From NCBI RefSeq assembly GCF_010183535.1, contig NC_071332.1, forward strand, positions 682,001 to 746,000: a DNA stretch of 64,000 nt, written 5' to 3'. This document shows positions 1 to 15,000 of this stretch, in pieces (within the stretch, counting starts at the first letter, position 1; every line of letters starts with the position of its first letter). Under the pieces are notes generated by a model. It had not been told where the DNA came from. It saw only the letters and a program-made list of their open reading frames with translations, and did not search any database. Position numbers and translations under genes: made by a program. The stretch is from Caenorhabditis remanei. Its lineage: Eukaryota; Nematoda; Chromadorea; Rhabditida; Rhabditidae.

Positions 1-3000
1 TGGTGACACTAATTGGAGTACGGAATCCATCAGGTCTACCTAATAATTAAAACAATGTTGACATGATTACTGTACTGAGACGTCGTGAGGGTTCTAAATC
101 TTCGGCTAAATTTGATGTACGATTTGAATGAACAGAGCAACACCACTTTCAGTTCGATTATCCAAAAAGATTCAGATTCCTTATCTCTCTCTCTATTTTT
201 CAATATTAAAAAACTCACATGTTGCATGGCTCTTGCCACAAGTTGCTGTTGCTGCGTAAACTGCTGAAGCTGTTGTTGAGGCGTCAATGGTGAGTTAAGT
301 TGTGAGCTTAAACTTGTCAACGAGTTCAACTGTGTTTGCAACTGTTGATTAATATTCAACTGTTGTGGTGTCAACTGTTGAGGCGTCAGGCTCCCAATAG
401 TTGATGGTATTGAAATTCCGAGATGTCCGTTTGCGAATGGATTCAGTGGAGATGTTGTGACACTGTTGCTAACCGCGTTTCCAACAGCGGTCGACAACTG
501 AGCAGCGGCCGCCGCGATCTGAGCATCGTGAGCTTTCGCTTCTTGCTCAGCACGCGCTTTCATCGCGTGGGACTTCATATGGGCGTTGAGTGACTTGACC
601 TTTTCGAAGCATTTATCACAAAGTCGGCAATGGAAGAATCCATCGGCACTTGGCTGGGCACCTTTCTTGCTAGCAGATGCAGATGGGGTGTGATGAGCTC
701 GTGGGAGGGATGGTTGGTAGTTCTTCTGGATTCCGAAGAGATCCTTAGATGATGGGGAGAGACCAATGAGGGGATCTTCTCGTGGGGAGGACATCATGGG
801 TGACGTGCTGGAATATGAAAACATGAGGGGGATGGTTGCGCTGAACTTGTTGTACTTAGAAGAGCAATGTGCCCAATTTTCACACAGAAGTATAGAAAAT
901 TATACGACTAGAAAGCTGAGATCAATAAAATTCTGAATCTAGTCTTCTCGACTCTTCAGGCTTCCCAAAATTAGAAAAGTTTACTTTTATTCTCAGTATT
1001 CCAGCCATTTATCTATCTTTTTATTTAAAAAAACTCACAACGCCCTATCCCTGAACTCGAAATGTCCGTTTCCATTAAACGACGCATCTGTTGCATTCGA
1101 CTCGTTATCCGACTCTCCTGACTCGACCAATGACAGCTTCTTAACTGGCGCCGTCGGTTCTTCCAGTTTATTTTTCTGCAAGTTGATATCCAACAATTGT
1201 CGTTTCCTCCTCAGATTTCTCAGTTTTCGGTAGTCATCCGGGCAGTCTTTCTTCCACGAGTAATAGAATTGGACGCATTCTTTGACAGATTTCCCGGCGA
1301 GCTCTACAGCAACCTTATCGAAATCCTTCTCCGATTTGTAAATTGCATCTTGGAACTGATAAATCTCATCTGGAGTCCAAAGGACGGTGTCATTGTACAT
1401 ATACCCGAAAACACTAGAGTAATGCTCCCAATCCAGTGTGTCACTTCTCAACAAATCCTCCACTGCCGCCTCGATATTTCCCTTGTTTTCCATAAGGAGG
1501 TGCAGTGCCAGCTCCTTGTTTCTTCCGGCTCTCGGACAAGCTTGACTGCATGCGAGCAATTCGAATGCGTTGACTGAAACACAATTACATTAGGTATTCT
1601 TTCTGAGAAACAAAACTCACTTTGTTCCTGATCGATATCTTGCAAAATGTCCGATGAGAAAACAATCTCGTCGCGGTCATCGATTGCTTCAAGCTCAGTT
1701 TTTGGCACCTCTCGTTCGCACCACTTTTTGACACGTGCTTGATAGTTTCTGCCGAGGTTGATGTGGCTGAAAATTGAGAAGGATTAATATTACAGCATCG
1801 AAAAGCCGAGACTTTTAATATTTTTTTCGGAGACCTAATGAAAATATTATGCATCAACCTGAGTAGCTGTGCGACTGTCCAAAAATGTTTTGGCCTAAAT
1901 AGCATCTTTAAGTTTCATAAAATTTTTTATACGAATGGATTCTCAATCAGGTGTATTTTTTATAAATTGAGGTGACATAACTTTTGCACAAAACTAATTA
2001 TATTCACAAGCAGCCCATTCTGAGTTGCTGAGTAGCGACTCATTTAGGACCCGAAGAAAAAGTGAGAATTTTCTTGAAATCGCGCGCCAGTTCAAATTTT
2101 TAGTTCAAATTTTTTAACTTTTCCAAAAAACATAACACTTACGGATTGGGGTCACTAATCTTGGGTCCTTCCTCAATCTCATAGTAGCCATCAGACATGC
2201 AAGATGCTTTTCTGATCGCTTCCATCGACTCTTTCCTCTCCGCCTGCATCTTTTCATCAGCAGACGACGTGGACGCCCATGATTCCTTCCGTAACGCCTC
2301 GAGCTCATTGGCAAAATTCGGCTGGTTCATTTGTTGGGCCATGTAGAAGAACCCATTTTTCCTTGATGGTCCATCGCCGTCTTCGCTCTTCTTTTTTCCG
2401 TTGAGAAGGATCTTCATGTCACCATCAGTGCCGTTTGTACTGCAGCTAGGGGTGTTCTCGGTTTCTGGCTGGAAAACAAATGTTTTAAGCTTCCTGGGGA
2501 AGGTTCTTAAATAGCGCTTACCTCTGTTACTGGAGACAACGTCAAGGCGGACTTCGCGATCTGACAAAACAGACCGGAGCCGTTGCGCATAGGCGCCAAA
2601 ATTGGCGGCGGGGTGTAGGGCAACAATTCTGTTCCGGAGGTGGATGACGGGATGAGCGGGTTTCCACGTGGCGTGCGGAGTTGACTGAAATTTCCGTCGT
2701 TGAGCATCATTGGTTTGGAATAAGAAATATGAGAGGAGGAGGAAAAGTTTTTTGTGGTAAGGGAGGAGCAAAGTGACTAGAACGTTATCGCGAAAAACTG
2801 CAAACTAGCGAGCAAAGTTTTTCAATTCGTTGCGACGCGTCGTGCTGGAGAATGGACAATAACACATGGAAGTGACACTTTGCGGTGCTATCAGACAGTC
2901 AGGAGAGGGAGAAATAGTATGGATTTTTGAGAGTATAAAGAGACAATTTTTGAACACGGAAGTGTTGTTGGTGGTAGACAACACAATACTCTACAAAAAA

Positions 3001-6000
3001 CTGGAAAGATTACGTGTTTTTGCAACAATGTTATAGGTGAGAGACTGCAATTGCAGGGGTCACACATTTTTTGGTGTTGCCCCGAAAAAAAACCGTCTGA
3101 ATCGAAATTCGGGAAGTTTCGATTTGGAGCAGCACCAATTTTCCAGGCAAAATGAAGGAAAAATGATTGAGAAAGACATTAGCCTATTCGAAAGAATGTT
3201 TTATAGCTAAAAACGGAGCCAATTTCTAACATAATACGGAGCAATTTCGGAGCAATCTCGGGACATGTGGAGTCGGAACAAGGGAGAGAGAGAGAAAGAA
3301 AATAGAAAGTATTTTTTCTGAAAAAAACGCCACGGCGTATGGAGACAGAAAACAAAAACACAAAGTTCAACTCTCTGTTTTTCAGATCATTCTGACAGAG
3401 GCGGAGACAAAACACTCACAAAAAAGAACACAAAATGAGAAAAAAAGGGCGACGACGTCGACTACAAAATTGGAACGATGTCTGAATTGGGAAGCAGTCA
3501 ATGGGAATGGGTTGGAAATTAGGTGTAGAGTCTTCGTGATGTTTGGGTGGTGAGATTTCAGAAGAATTGGTGGACTTTGAGATGCTGTCGTAGGGTCTAG
3601 GACAGTCGTAAAACAAGGAAAAGCCTTGGAGTACACTTTTGTAATTGAAAACTTTTTGAAAGCTCTGCAAGGTCTAGGAGGGCACAGAGGAGACAGACAC
3701 TCTGCTTCTCTGCTCCTCTCTCTTCTAGCAGTTGTTACAGTCTGTCTTTAGAGGCTCATATCTCAAAAGCTGGAATAGCTATCAAAAATTTGTCAACTGC
3801 AAAAATGAAGATCTAGTTTTAATCTACACAACGGATGTAAATTTAAAACTGTAAAAACTTAGCAAGCTCTTGAAAACAAGTTGAAAACAAGTTTCATTTT
3901 TAAAATGTTGTACATATCTTCGAAGCTTGGAAAGTAGCCAAAAATGTGTTAACTACTGAAAAAAGGCATAATTATAGTCAATTTAACAAAAATAATATTA
4001 AAAACATTTAATAAAGATTGATTGCGCGATAATGTTTCAAAATCATCGAATTCTCTAGGTCTTGGAGCTTTGGCAGCCTACTTTTAAATATGTATATCTC
4101 AAAAACTATGTAAGCTATTAAAAGTTGTTCCAGAAAAAAATCCAGGGTTGTCTAACCGAAGATCTCTGGTAAAACATGGACACAAAATAAGTGTTCGCAT
4201 ATCATACATGTTTTCTTGCACTTTGTCATACGAACGGAAATTAGATTCGAGAAGAATTAGTTCTTAGTTTTCCATTAAAAAATACTTATTTGAAACTATA
4301 GTCGAGGTAGACACCGATTTCAAAAAAAAATGTTGAAAAAATCTCATTGCAATACATATTGTTCAAAAACGGTGTTATGTAGACGGCGCGTCCGTTAGTC
4401 GCAGGCGTCGCCTCGCGCCAAACCAAAAGTGCACGCAACCACTTTTCGCATTCTTCCCTTCTGAACATAATGGAGAATTATAGGAAACGCAGACAGTTCG
4501 CAGGCCGGTAGTGCAAAGATTAACACAGCAACAGCAGAAGGAATGAGAAAAGACACTGTCTGTTTGTTGTTTCACCGAACTTGAACGGGTGAGGGAAGGC
4601 TTGAGAGAGGGAACAAGAGAATATCCCTCTGATAAGCAATCATCACATGATTCCTTGCAACTGGACACTCGGACAAAATAAGAGACTTGAAGGGACCATG
4701 GAGAGGGAAAGAGCACAACACGTTTTTTGTTGCGCTATCCTTCCTTCCGCAGATAGAAGAGCACATCGGGCACATTGGGGACGGAAACGGACACAGAGAG
4801 AGAAAGAGAAAGAGATGGAGGGTGCACCACGGATGAAAAAAGGGAGGAGAGCAGGAGAAAAGAGATATTTTGAGGAGCAATGGGATGCTCTCTCTCTTCT
4901 TATTGCGCTTGCAAAAGTGCATGAATCTTGCATTAGGGGAAGAGACCTAAAAATGGGAATGGAAATGAAAAAATAGAATTGGAGAAAAAAGAACATTGTT
5001 GCAAGTGAGCTCTATCGACGTTGCGGTGGAGCGAGGTTACCAAATGAGCAAAAAGGTTTCAAGACGTCTCAGTTTTCAAATAGCATCGTTTCAAAATTTC
5101 AAACTCAGAATTCAAAAAAAGGTGAAAAATAAATAGTTTTCAGTTTTCCGGTATCGAAAGGTCTCAGTTTTAAAACAACTCGGTTATAAAACGTCTGGAT
5201 TTAGAAATTTTATAAAACTGTGTCGACTAATTCTTGTTTTCTGTAACTACGGGTGCGCACTGTCTACGACGTAGCATGTTGACTTGGAGTTAGCGTTTTC
5301 TAGTAAGCAGAAAATAGTTTTTTTGCAAATTTTATTTAACAAAAATAATAATTAGAAAAGAATGTTGAAGACGTGAGAATTCTGAGTATTTAGTCAAAAT
5401 TTTTCTAGCGCTAAATCGTACTGAAATACGAAGCTTTGAAGTTTTCCCTACGTGTATTGATATTTGAGCCCGTTACTAGAAGGTTCTGAAGACGTGAAGA
5501 TTCAGAATCTGCACCCGAAGTTCTTCTAGAATCAAAATCAATTAACTGAAATACAGGAGTTTAAAAATTCAATTTCACTTTTCACCTAAACTTTCCACAT
5601 TTATCATTCCTTTTTCTTTAGACGGTCAAAAATCGGAAACACTCAAAAATAAATAAACAAAATTCCGATAGTGCAACCAAAAAAAGTGAGGTCAACACTA
5701 GCAAACTCGCTCTATAGAGAACCACTGGTCGCCTAGGGTTCCGCGGCGTGGCGATGCGTAGGAAAGATTCCATCGGAAGGGAAGAGACCCGCGTAGAAAA
5801 TGTAGGACTTGATGGTTAGTCTAGTGATCATCTCTGCCCAATTGTATCGCAGGGAGAGAAGTCATCTGATTAAGAAAGCAGTGACGAATCCGTTCGGTTT
5901 CCATTTCTTCTCCCCTCTAGATTCACATCCCCCATCCCATTTCTCCCCCTCTAGACACCAAAAAGCTTCCACAATGTTTATAGCATGGAGACAACGCCGA

Positions 6001-9000
6001 GGGGGTCACGAGACATGTTTTTTTCTATTCTGCAGACGCGGGCAGCCTTCCTGCAAATGCACGTCCATCTCTCAGCTGCACCCTCCAAACGCACTATACT
6101 ATTTCCCCAATTTTTGTGGAAAAACGAGGAAAAGAAAGAAGGAAGAAGAAGAAGAAGAAGCATCAGGCGACCCGAGACACATATTGTCAAAGGGAAAGGG
6201 AGAAAAGAGATACCTCTGATCATCGATACAGAGTGAAAGAACCTGAACACTAGAAGCTAAATGAGAAGGAGTAGACAGGGGAAATTAAAAATTGTCGCTT
6301 CTCCACCTTCTTCTTTTGTTTTTCTCATCATAACACAGAACTAACGGAAAAAATATATACTTATGCTAAGCAGAATCTCAAATTGTGTGGATAGTTAGAT
6401 TCTCTGAGGAATCAGAATACAGAGGTACAAAAACAAATGCGGTCTAGACAGAAACATAAGAATGCGGTTTTTATACGTAATAGGTAGGCTCTGTATCGAT
6501 CGGAACAGGTATTCACTGCGTAGCGACTCAAGCACTTAGATTTACAATAACAGCGGTTTGAAAATTTAGAATCATTTCACGCGGAGCATTAGTTCTCCTT
6601 CTATAACGAAAGCTCGAGAGCGTTCTAACTTCGTATTGTTCATTGGTAGAAAAAATCGGCTGCGTAGCGACTCAAAATGTTCAAAACTTGGGATGGTCCT
6701 AAAAATGTTTAATTAAACACTATTCTTGCCGATCAGAAAATAGGCCAGAAAATAAATTAAAGTTCTTAGATTTTCGAAAACCAAAAAAATAAAGTAGTTT
6801 ATGTGCTGAAACGCCGGAAAACTCGAAAAAACTCGATTTTTCAAAAAAGAACTCCATAGTTAGAAAATCAAAATCTGCGCTCTAGTGATAAAAGAGAAAG
6901 AGACGCAGAAAACTAGAGAGTCTTCTTCACTGCGTCTCTCTCTCTCTCCTTATCACAACTTGTCCAGCTCCTGTCCATCTATAGAACAATGCAATAAAAT
7001 CTGTACGTTATCATGAACAAAACAATTGGCACCTCTCCTCTATTGACACTTCAAACCGTTTTCATACCAAAACCGAGACGAAACCAGTTTGATGGTGTCA
7101 GGGGAAGGCAAAAACTTGCGAATACCTCCCTCAATTTCTTTTTGCAAGACGGTGGTCGGTAGGGAGAGTGATGTGATCACGTGCAAACATCTCAGACACA
7201 CACACACAAACAGTTCGGAGAGACTGACTGACTGTGAGAAATGAGGAACGAATGGTGGGAAATTTGCACCGTACCGTGCGAAATTGAAAGTTTAGGGAGT
7301 AAAAACTTGAGCTCACTAGTCTAGTCTCTTACCTCTTCAATGCCATAATCGATGCTTTCCGAGATGGAACATTGTGATGTGACTTCTTATGTTGCTGTTG
7401 TACTTGTTTCAGCAATGATGTAGCGGAGAGAAGGAATGACGGGGATAGTTGTCTGTCGGATGCTGCTTCCATCTGTAAGTCGAAAGTGTTGTAAGTACGC
7501 TCTATTGACAAAACTGGTTTCTATGATCTTTGACTCTCTCATCGAACTTTCTAAACTTTTGTACGTGCGACCTGTCTAAGAAAATCTCCCTCTCCTTTTT
7601 TTGGTTTGGAGTGAAAGAGACTTTGTTTATTTTGTCTAGATGTGAGGTCTACACAAAATGAGTGCAATATTGAAAAGATGGGGAGAAGAACATTCGGAGT
7701 GGCGGGGAGTAGACTAGATACACATTTTCTTGGTTTGATGAAGTCGGATGGTCGGACGAGGGTCTTTCGGAACTTGATAAGGTCAGAAGATCAATTGGTT
7801 TTATATGAATGGAGGGAAACATGTCAGACTTATCTGTCGGAAGTCTAACAAGGTTTTATAGTTTTAATGCCGTCGAGCGCGGTCTTGAAATTTTGAACGT
7901 TACACGTCACAGGTATTTAAAAATATAAAACAATGTGATAATTTGTCGTTTCAAAATTCGTTTTGCGATCATTTAAGGCTTGTACATCAAAAACTAGCAA
8001 AGATATGAAAAAAGGTTTTATGTATAACAAAAGTCATAAAAGTTGAACTGCCTACAACAGTAGGAAAGCTCTGTTCTTGGTTTCTAGTACTCAAAACCTT
8101 GTTTTTCTTATTTCTGACCCTTTAAAATCTCTATTTCAAAAAAAAAACAAAAAAGTTTTGACACCAGGTGGGATCGAACCCTGGTATCTCGGGGTGCAGT
8201 GGTTACTGTCTACCTTAACCACTCGGTCACCGTCGAATTTTTTGAAAATTGTAGGAAATTCAAAACTTTTGAGGGTATATGGTATTTTGACATTAAAAAA
8301 ATACTAATTCAGCAGTAAAAACTCCGGTTTTTCTTGAAAAATAGAATTTAACCAAAAAAATCGTTTGACTAAAATAAAAATCTAGGTTCCATCCACGACA
8401 TAGAGACACGCTTAGCTTAAGACACATAACTGAACTCCAAATAGTATACGAGCTGCCAAAAGTAATCTTGGCCTATTTTTCTGAATCCAAAAAATCCAAT
8501 TTCCAAAAAGAAAAAGTGTATCTAATCAGCTCACCTAAACTCAAACTCCACTAAAAATATCTAATCCAATCATACTTTTGGACACCTGCCACCCAATAAA
8601 GTTCCTTATTGCTATAAAAAGGCACGTACATGATCAATCGATTCCTAAACTATATCATACCTTAATTGGCGACAACATTTCCGACTTCACAGACGATTGT
8701 GGCTGCTGCTGTGGTTGGCCACTTGTCACATCCATCATGTCGTGAGATGGATTGCCGAATCTGTAAAAAAAAAAGTGATATAATGATAGTTTATACAGAC
8801 ATGATTATAGTGGCTTAGAGAGACTACATTTTCGAATTAAAAATATATTTATATAGAGTTGGGAGGGATTTTTTTTTAGAGATTTGAATTGAACACTTGG
8901 TTCGAGAGGACTTACAGAATGTTCGAGACTAGGAACATGGTCTACGTGTTTCGACACTTTTGACAATACCAAAAAAAGTGTTAGGAGAGGAAAATTGTGT

Positions 9001-12000
9001 TTTGATGAAGAGAGAGAGAGAGGGGGGTGATTCACGTATTGTATTGTGCTGTATTTGACAAGCTGCCAGTCAAATAGAGAAAATGAAAAAGTGGCAGATT
9101 CGTCAGAAGTATGGTTTTTTTGTAGGAAATAAGAACAAATTTGGTTCGGATAGTTTGTACTCGGCGTTGGATAGTGGATGGTGCAATTTTCAGGCAATTT
9201 GAATTTCTAGGCCACCGGCTACATCGGTCTGCGATTTGCCAAATGTTTCCCTAAGAATGACGCATTCGGTTGTTCTAAGCTTGATAGTCGAGGAAAGTTC
9301 GGCCATCATCGGTTCATAAAAATGCCAACAATATTTCTTGGTTTTTGACAGGTTTTTGCCGGTTTTGACCCATTTTTCAGAAAATTTTCAAGTTTTTATG
9401 TGTTTCCTAAGCCTAACGATCGTTTTTAGTTCATAAAAACACTAAAATATGAGAAAAACTGCAAAAACCTTGATGACCGAACTTTTGGGCAGATTGGGTT
9501 TATAGGCCACGATTTCTACAGCTCCATAACAGAAAATCCAGCAAACCCGCTCCACGGCAATCCCCTAATTTCCGGTAGAGCTTGTTTGCCACCGCATGAC
9601 TAGATATGAACTAACTGGTCGGAAAATTTGAAATTTAGAAATAATACCTTTCAAAATAAAACCGAAATTGAAACAAACAAGTGTTGAAAATCCGATATCA
9701 AATTCTTATATATATACTCTACCCGCGTGACAACTAGAGGCCCCCCTTTTTCTCACCCTTCATCCCCCTCCTCCATCAAAAAACCAAAAATCACAATTGA
9801 ATGCGGAAGGAACATAGTAGGGATAGAAAACCGTCACACTTTTGGATCTTAGACAAAAGTTACAACATTTTCAGAAAAAACTTTCCAATTTTTCAGGCTT
9901 GAGGCTGGTGGCGGGGCGCGTAAGAAAAAATAGAGAAATGGAAAAAAAAGAGGAAAAGAGACACTAGTAGAGAAAAGCGAGACATACACACATACGCCCT
10001 CCTCTTTTTCTTTTTCTCTCTTCTTTTTTCCCTCTTTTTCCAATTTTTTCGGTTGAAAACAACGAGGGTCTACGAGACGCGACAGCAACGACGACCGCAG
10101 AATTTGTGTCTGTTCTTCTGCAATACAGCAAAACATGGGACGAACGATGGGAGGGGTATCGAAAAGTATCGAAAACAAAAAGTGTATTTAAGTGACGTGG
10201 AAAGTTCAATTAGTCTTCTTCAGAGGGGATTCAGAGATAACGTGAACAAAGTGGGATTTATTCTGGGGTAGGGTGGTCAACGACTTGGAAAAACAAACAT
10301 CTTTTGAAAAAAATATGGTACGTTTTCCTGCATTCAATAAATATGTTTTGAAAAATCAAGAATTCTGAATCTGTTCTCAAATTTTTGCTAGGAATAAAAA
10401 TGATCAAGATATATGGTTCTTTGACAATGGAAAAATTTTAAGATTCCGAAGAAGAGCTTGACCTGAATAGTTTAAAAAATATATATTTATATATCTCTAA
10501 AAAGCTAAGAGCGTAAGAATTAATCAGAATCTGTTACAATTTTTGGCTAGAACAAGACCTGGCCGAGATACAAGGCTTTTATCAAAAAATGAGCATATTT
10601 TCTAATGGAAAATGCGTTCAGATATTTTCAAACACCAAAATTCAGTAATGTCTTTAAATAGAATAAATTTTGACATTTTGATAGAAAAAAGTGAGAAAAA
10701 GGTTTTAGAAACAATTTTTGAAGTCGGATCTAACTATTTATGTAAATATGACGTCGCTCGGTTTCAAACACCTCTTATCTCAGCTAATTTTTAATTTAGA
10801 CTAATGTTGGTTACATAATTGCAAAGTTGAAGTCTTGAGGACTTTGTATTTGTATTTGGATTTCGGCGACGGCTAAAACAGACCAAGATATGGAGGTTTC
10901 AATTTTCAAATAATCCTGTGTCTCTGCTTTATTTACAACTAATCAAAGTATCTTACAACCTTTAAAATTTTCGTATTATTAATTTTTTAATTTATCGCAA
11001 ATTCCGTACTAGCAAAACCTTCCTGTGCGATCTTTGTCCTAAAACTGAGAACTTGTACTAATCTAACCAGATTTTTTTCTATTTTCAGAGAGAAAATAAA
11101 CTGAAATTTATATATTTTTGTGTTTTGAGCTATTCTAGGGAACGGCTTGTTTGTCTGTGGCTGTGAGGTGCTTGATGATCAAAACAAAGTTGGAAAAAGA
11201 AGAGAGAAATGGGAAATTGGAGACAATCGAGAGAGAGAGCAAGAGCGCAATACACAACTACCACCTTCTGATGCTTCTGATTTGGATTTAAACTGAATTA
11301 AAAAAAACATCTGTCCTTTTTCTTTTGACTGGTAGACTAAATAAGATCTTTGAACATACATATATAGGAAGAAAATTCACGACATAATCAAACTTTTTTT
11401 TTCTGATTTTTGAACTTTCGATTAGTGAGAAGGAAAAATTCTTTTGAGCCGACTGAGACTTTAGTGGGAATATTGTGGGAAGAAAAAATATGACATGATG
11501 GAGGGAATAGACCGGAAATCTGGAAAAGAAGTCTAGGGGATATCATGTTAAGATTACACGATGACTGAACATTTGTCTAATGCGAAAAATAGCATTTCTG
11601 AAAATAGACCGGTCTGCGAGATTGAAGTTTAAAAGTCATACCGGATAAGAACTGGTTGTTTCGAACCGATATAGTAATTAAAACCACCCTGCTTAAGGCT
11701 ATCACAGTTATCACAGGTCCCAAGACACGGTTATTATTTGGCAGTTCTAACTCGTACCAGTTTTAAAACGGAATGTTCTCAGACTTATCAGTTTTGCATT
11801 TTTGGGGCTGGAATCACTCGTATTGAAATAGGTTCAAATAAGGTTCAAAATGGTTCCAATTTGTATCAGTTCTTATCGGTGCCGTTCTTATTCGGACATA
11901 AATGTTCAAAGTTGCGAAACAAGAACAACCCGTTTGAAACTGATAAGAACCGCCAAAGAGTAACAGACAATTTATGTCATTCAATTCAAACCATACCGGA

Positions 12001-15000
12001 TCTAATGCATATGCGGAGATGTTTGAGTTTTAGTAACTCTAAAACGGAAGATTCTAATCGTGAACTGCTTTAAAACTGTAAAGAACCGCCCATGTTTTAT
12101 GAATAGTTTTAAACCGTCCCGGCTCTAAACTTTTTTTCATTTAAAAAGTGGTAATGTTCATTACACCCGTTTTAAAACTGATACTCATTTTAATCTAAGG
12201 CAAAGAGAATAATGATGTCCAAGTTTTAAGATAGCCAGTTCTTACATTAACCAGCTCTGACCTTTAATACTGACTAGTTAATCTCCAGGTCAACATTCTC
12301 ATAAAGCTATTTTTTATATCTCTAATCGGCTCAACCATAATCCGATAAGGAACTCTGATTGCTTGTTGTTTTGAACGAAGTTCAATATTCTCAGAAGTTC
12401 TGACATTTTCAGTTCTAAAGGTTCTCGGAATATTAGTGGGAAAATTATTTTCTTCGAAAATAAAAACCGGAACAGAAATTTCAAATTGGAGTGGTCAAAA
12501 ATTGAAAAACGACCAGAGCCAAAGTTGTTTTCAGCCTTTTTCTTCTTGATGAACAACGCCTAGAAGAAGGAAAAAAAGAGGAGAAGAAGACGGAAATGAA
12601 TAAAAAAGGGAGGAGGGTCCCCGTCTTCTTCATCTTTTGCAGCTTTTGGAACCTATATTTTGCAAGGAAAAAGATGAAGAAGGAGCGGCAAAGATGGAGG
12701 ATGTAAAGAGCTAGAGGAGCATTTCATAAGAATAAATTTAGTAGGCGTGTCTATTTAAAAGTACTGGTAGAATAGGGGGTAATAGGTATTAGGAAGAGAG
12801 TTCTTGAAAAGTTGAAGACAAAATTTCAGAAAAATAGAGACGAAGGCAAAAGCATTTTTTGCAGCTGTCTAACTTTCCGACACCGATTTCAACCAAATTT
12901 TCCTATTTTAGATTCATAACTTGAGTTTCTAGACACGCTTTTTCTACCTGTTTCAATAGAAAAAACTTCAAAAATAGCATTTCTTAGACGAAAACATTTT
13001 TTGAAATTTGGCGACTCATTGACATCGGTTTCAATTAAATGTTCTTGTTTTACGGTGAAATTTAGGTGTCTTGACATAAAACCATGCTTTTTTACCTATT
13101 TTAATAGAAAAAACTGAAAAATTGTATTTTTCATGTCGAAAACATGATTTGAAAATAGTCAACTTTCCGGCGCCGATTTCAACCGAATTTTTTCATTTTA
13201 CGGTAAATGTTGGGTTTCTAAACATGAAAACAAGCTATAAAAATTTTGGTACACCATCAAACATCAATTTGTAGGATAAATCACAAACTAACGTATTAAT
13301 TTCAGCTTTTTTCATGCCACCTTACAAATCGAACAACAAGACCTTTGCTATCGACTAAGGAACCCAGAAAACATAGTTTTTTGAACAAAAAATAAGACTT
13401 GACAGACTGTGTCCCTATATCATCCAAAATTCTCAAAATTATATTAGTTGTGTAGATAAAATCTAGACCTACATTTTTGTAGTTGACAACCTTTCGATAG
13501 CTTTTCTTGTTTAAGAGAGAGATGGTAGAGAAGCTAGAGTGTCTGACTTCTCTGTGTCTCCTCCTCCTTGCAGTTAGGTTTTGCAAGCGCGTATCTCAAA
13601 ACCTAAAGGAGCTATCAAAAAGTCGTTAACTATAAAAATGGAGGTCTAGGCTCGATTTGCATATTGAACTAAAAATTGCAACAACTTGAAAAGTGAGCCA
13701 GCCACTATACTCGATTCCCCCAACTCACGGGTTATCGGCGTGCTCCAACTTGATTTCCACCCGATGTCCTGTCGAATGTTTTCTCATATGCATTGGATTG
13801 TGATTCCCATTGGCAACTGGTTGCTGAAACGTTTCGGATTATAGTCTAGATCGAAAAAAGCCAATAAACTAATCCCCCTCACCTGATTTCTCCAATCTTG
13901 ATGTGGTGGGTGTTGGTGATTAGCATGATATGGATGGATATGATGGTTTGGCATGAATTCGTTGTGTTGCCACGTACGAGGTGTCTGAAATAGAGATATA
14001 AGAGATAAGAGCTAGTCTTCTTTCTTACATATTGATCTGGATACATATGATGCGAGTTTTGGGATGAGAAAAAGTTCGGTGCCAGCGAGCATTTTCTGGG
14101 CGGTACCGAAAAATTGTTGGGGGTCGGGTAGTTGGGAAGCTCGTCGAAACGGACACGTTGATTGTTTTTACGGTTACTGTTACCGTTTCCGTCCTAGAAT
14201 CAAATTGTTATAAGAATTACAGAAAAAGAGACTCACCGATGAGAACTGTGGTGGCGGTGGTGTGACGTTTGGCGGTGAGAATCGGAGTGGCTCGTAGGAG
14301 AAGTTTTTCGTCTGAAATATATATATATATATATATATTTAACTACAAACTACGAATAACTAAAGGCAGATCTGGCGTTCCGTCGGAGCTTTTCTAACAT
14401 GATTTTGAAAAGATTTGTTTCCATCGGTTTGGTATAGTCAGACTGATTAGGAAAGGACCTCGGGTCGAGATGGAGTTGTTAAATTTTCAAGAACGAGGTT
14501 TGGTTTTCTAGGCCACCACTATCATCACAAGTTTGCAATATTTTCAGACCAATTCATGGAAAAACTCGAAAAAATCCTTCCAATTTCAATTAATAAATTG
14601 GGTATGTCAATTATCTATTTTGACGAATAAAATTCCTTTTTTTTCTTTTTTTTTCTTTAAACACCACGAAATCTAAACCTGGCGTAAAATATGATACATT
14701 GTGACGTCATCAGTACGCAAACACAATCACGCAAAATTGCGGACTCTACTTGTACTCCTCTCGGACAAGTTGAATTTATTGATTATTCAACGGATTTTTT
14801 TGTTGTTTTTTTGTCAATTTCTTGATTTTCTTGAATTTTTCATTCTATTTTCTGAGTTAATTATGAAATGTGCTTGATTTTAATAAAAAAGTGCACAAAA
14901 ACGCTGAAAAATATCGTGTTTTTTATTAAAAAGTTTGCTTTTTCGAGTTAAAAAAATGTTTGCACTTATATTTTATTAAAATCTTGCAAATTGCAGAAGT

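Larger units (their letters stand above)
8761..13728. other. Intron of the saeg-1-like gene
   Basis: No exon seen. It holds repeat fragments with GGCCACCG and AAGTTCGGCCATCA (9,210-9,600), a stretch with many GAACTGATAAGAACCG-like words (11,630-12,290), the tandem repeat at 12,871 and P1 copy 2. Confidence 0.4.

Noticed and set aside
4572..4996. Overlapping open frames of 109-117 codons on both strands
   Set aside because: They come from a purine-rich AGAGAG/AAAGAG tract and are open in several frames at once; no splice or homology support.
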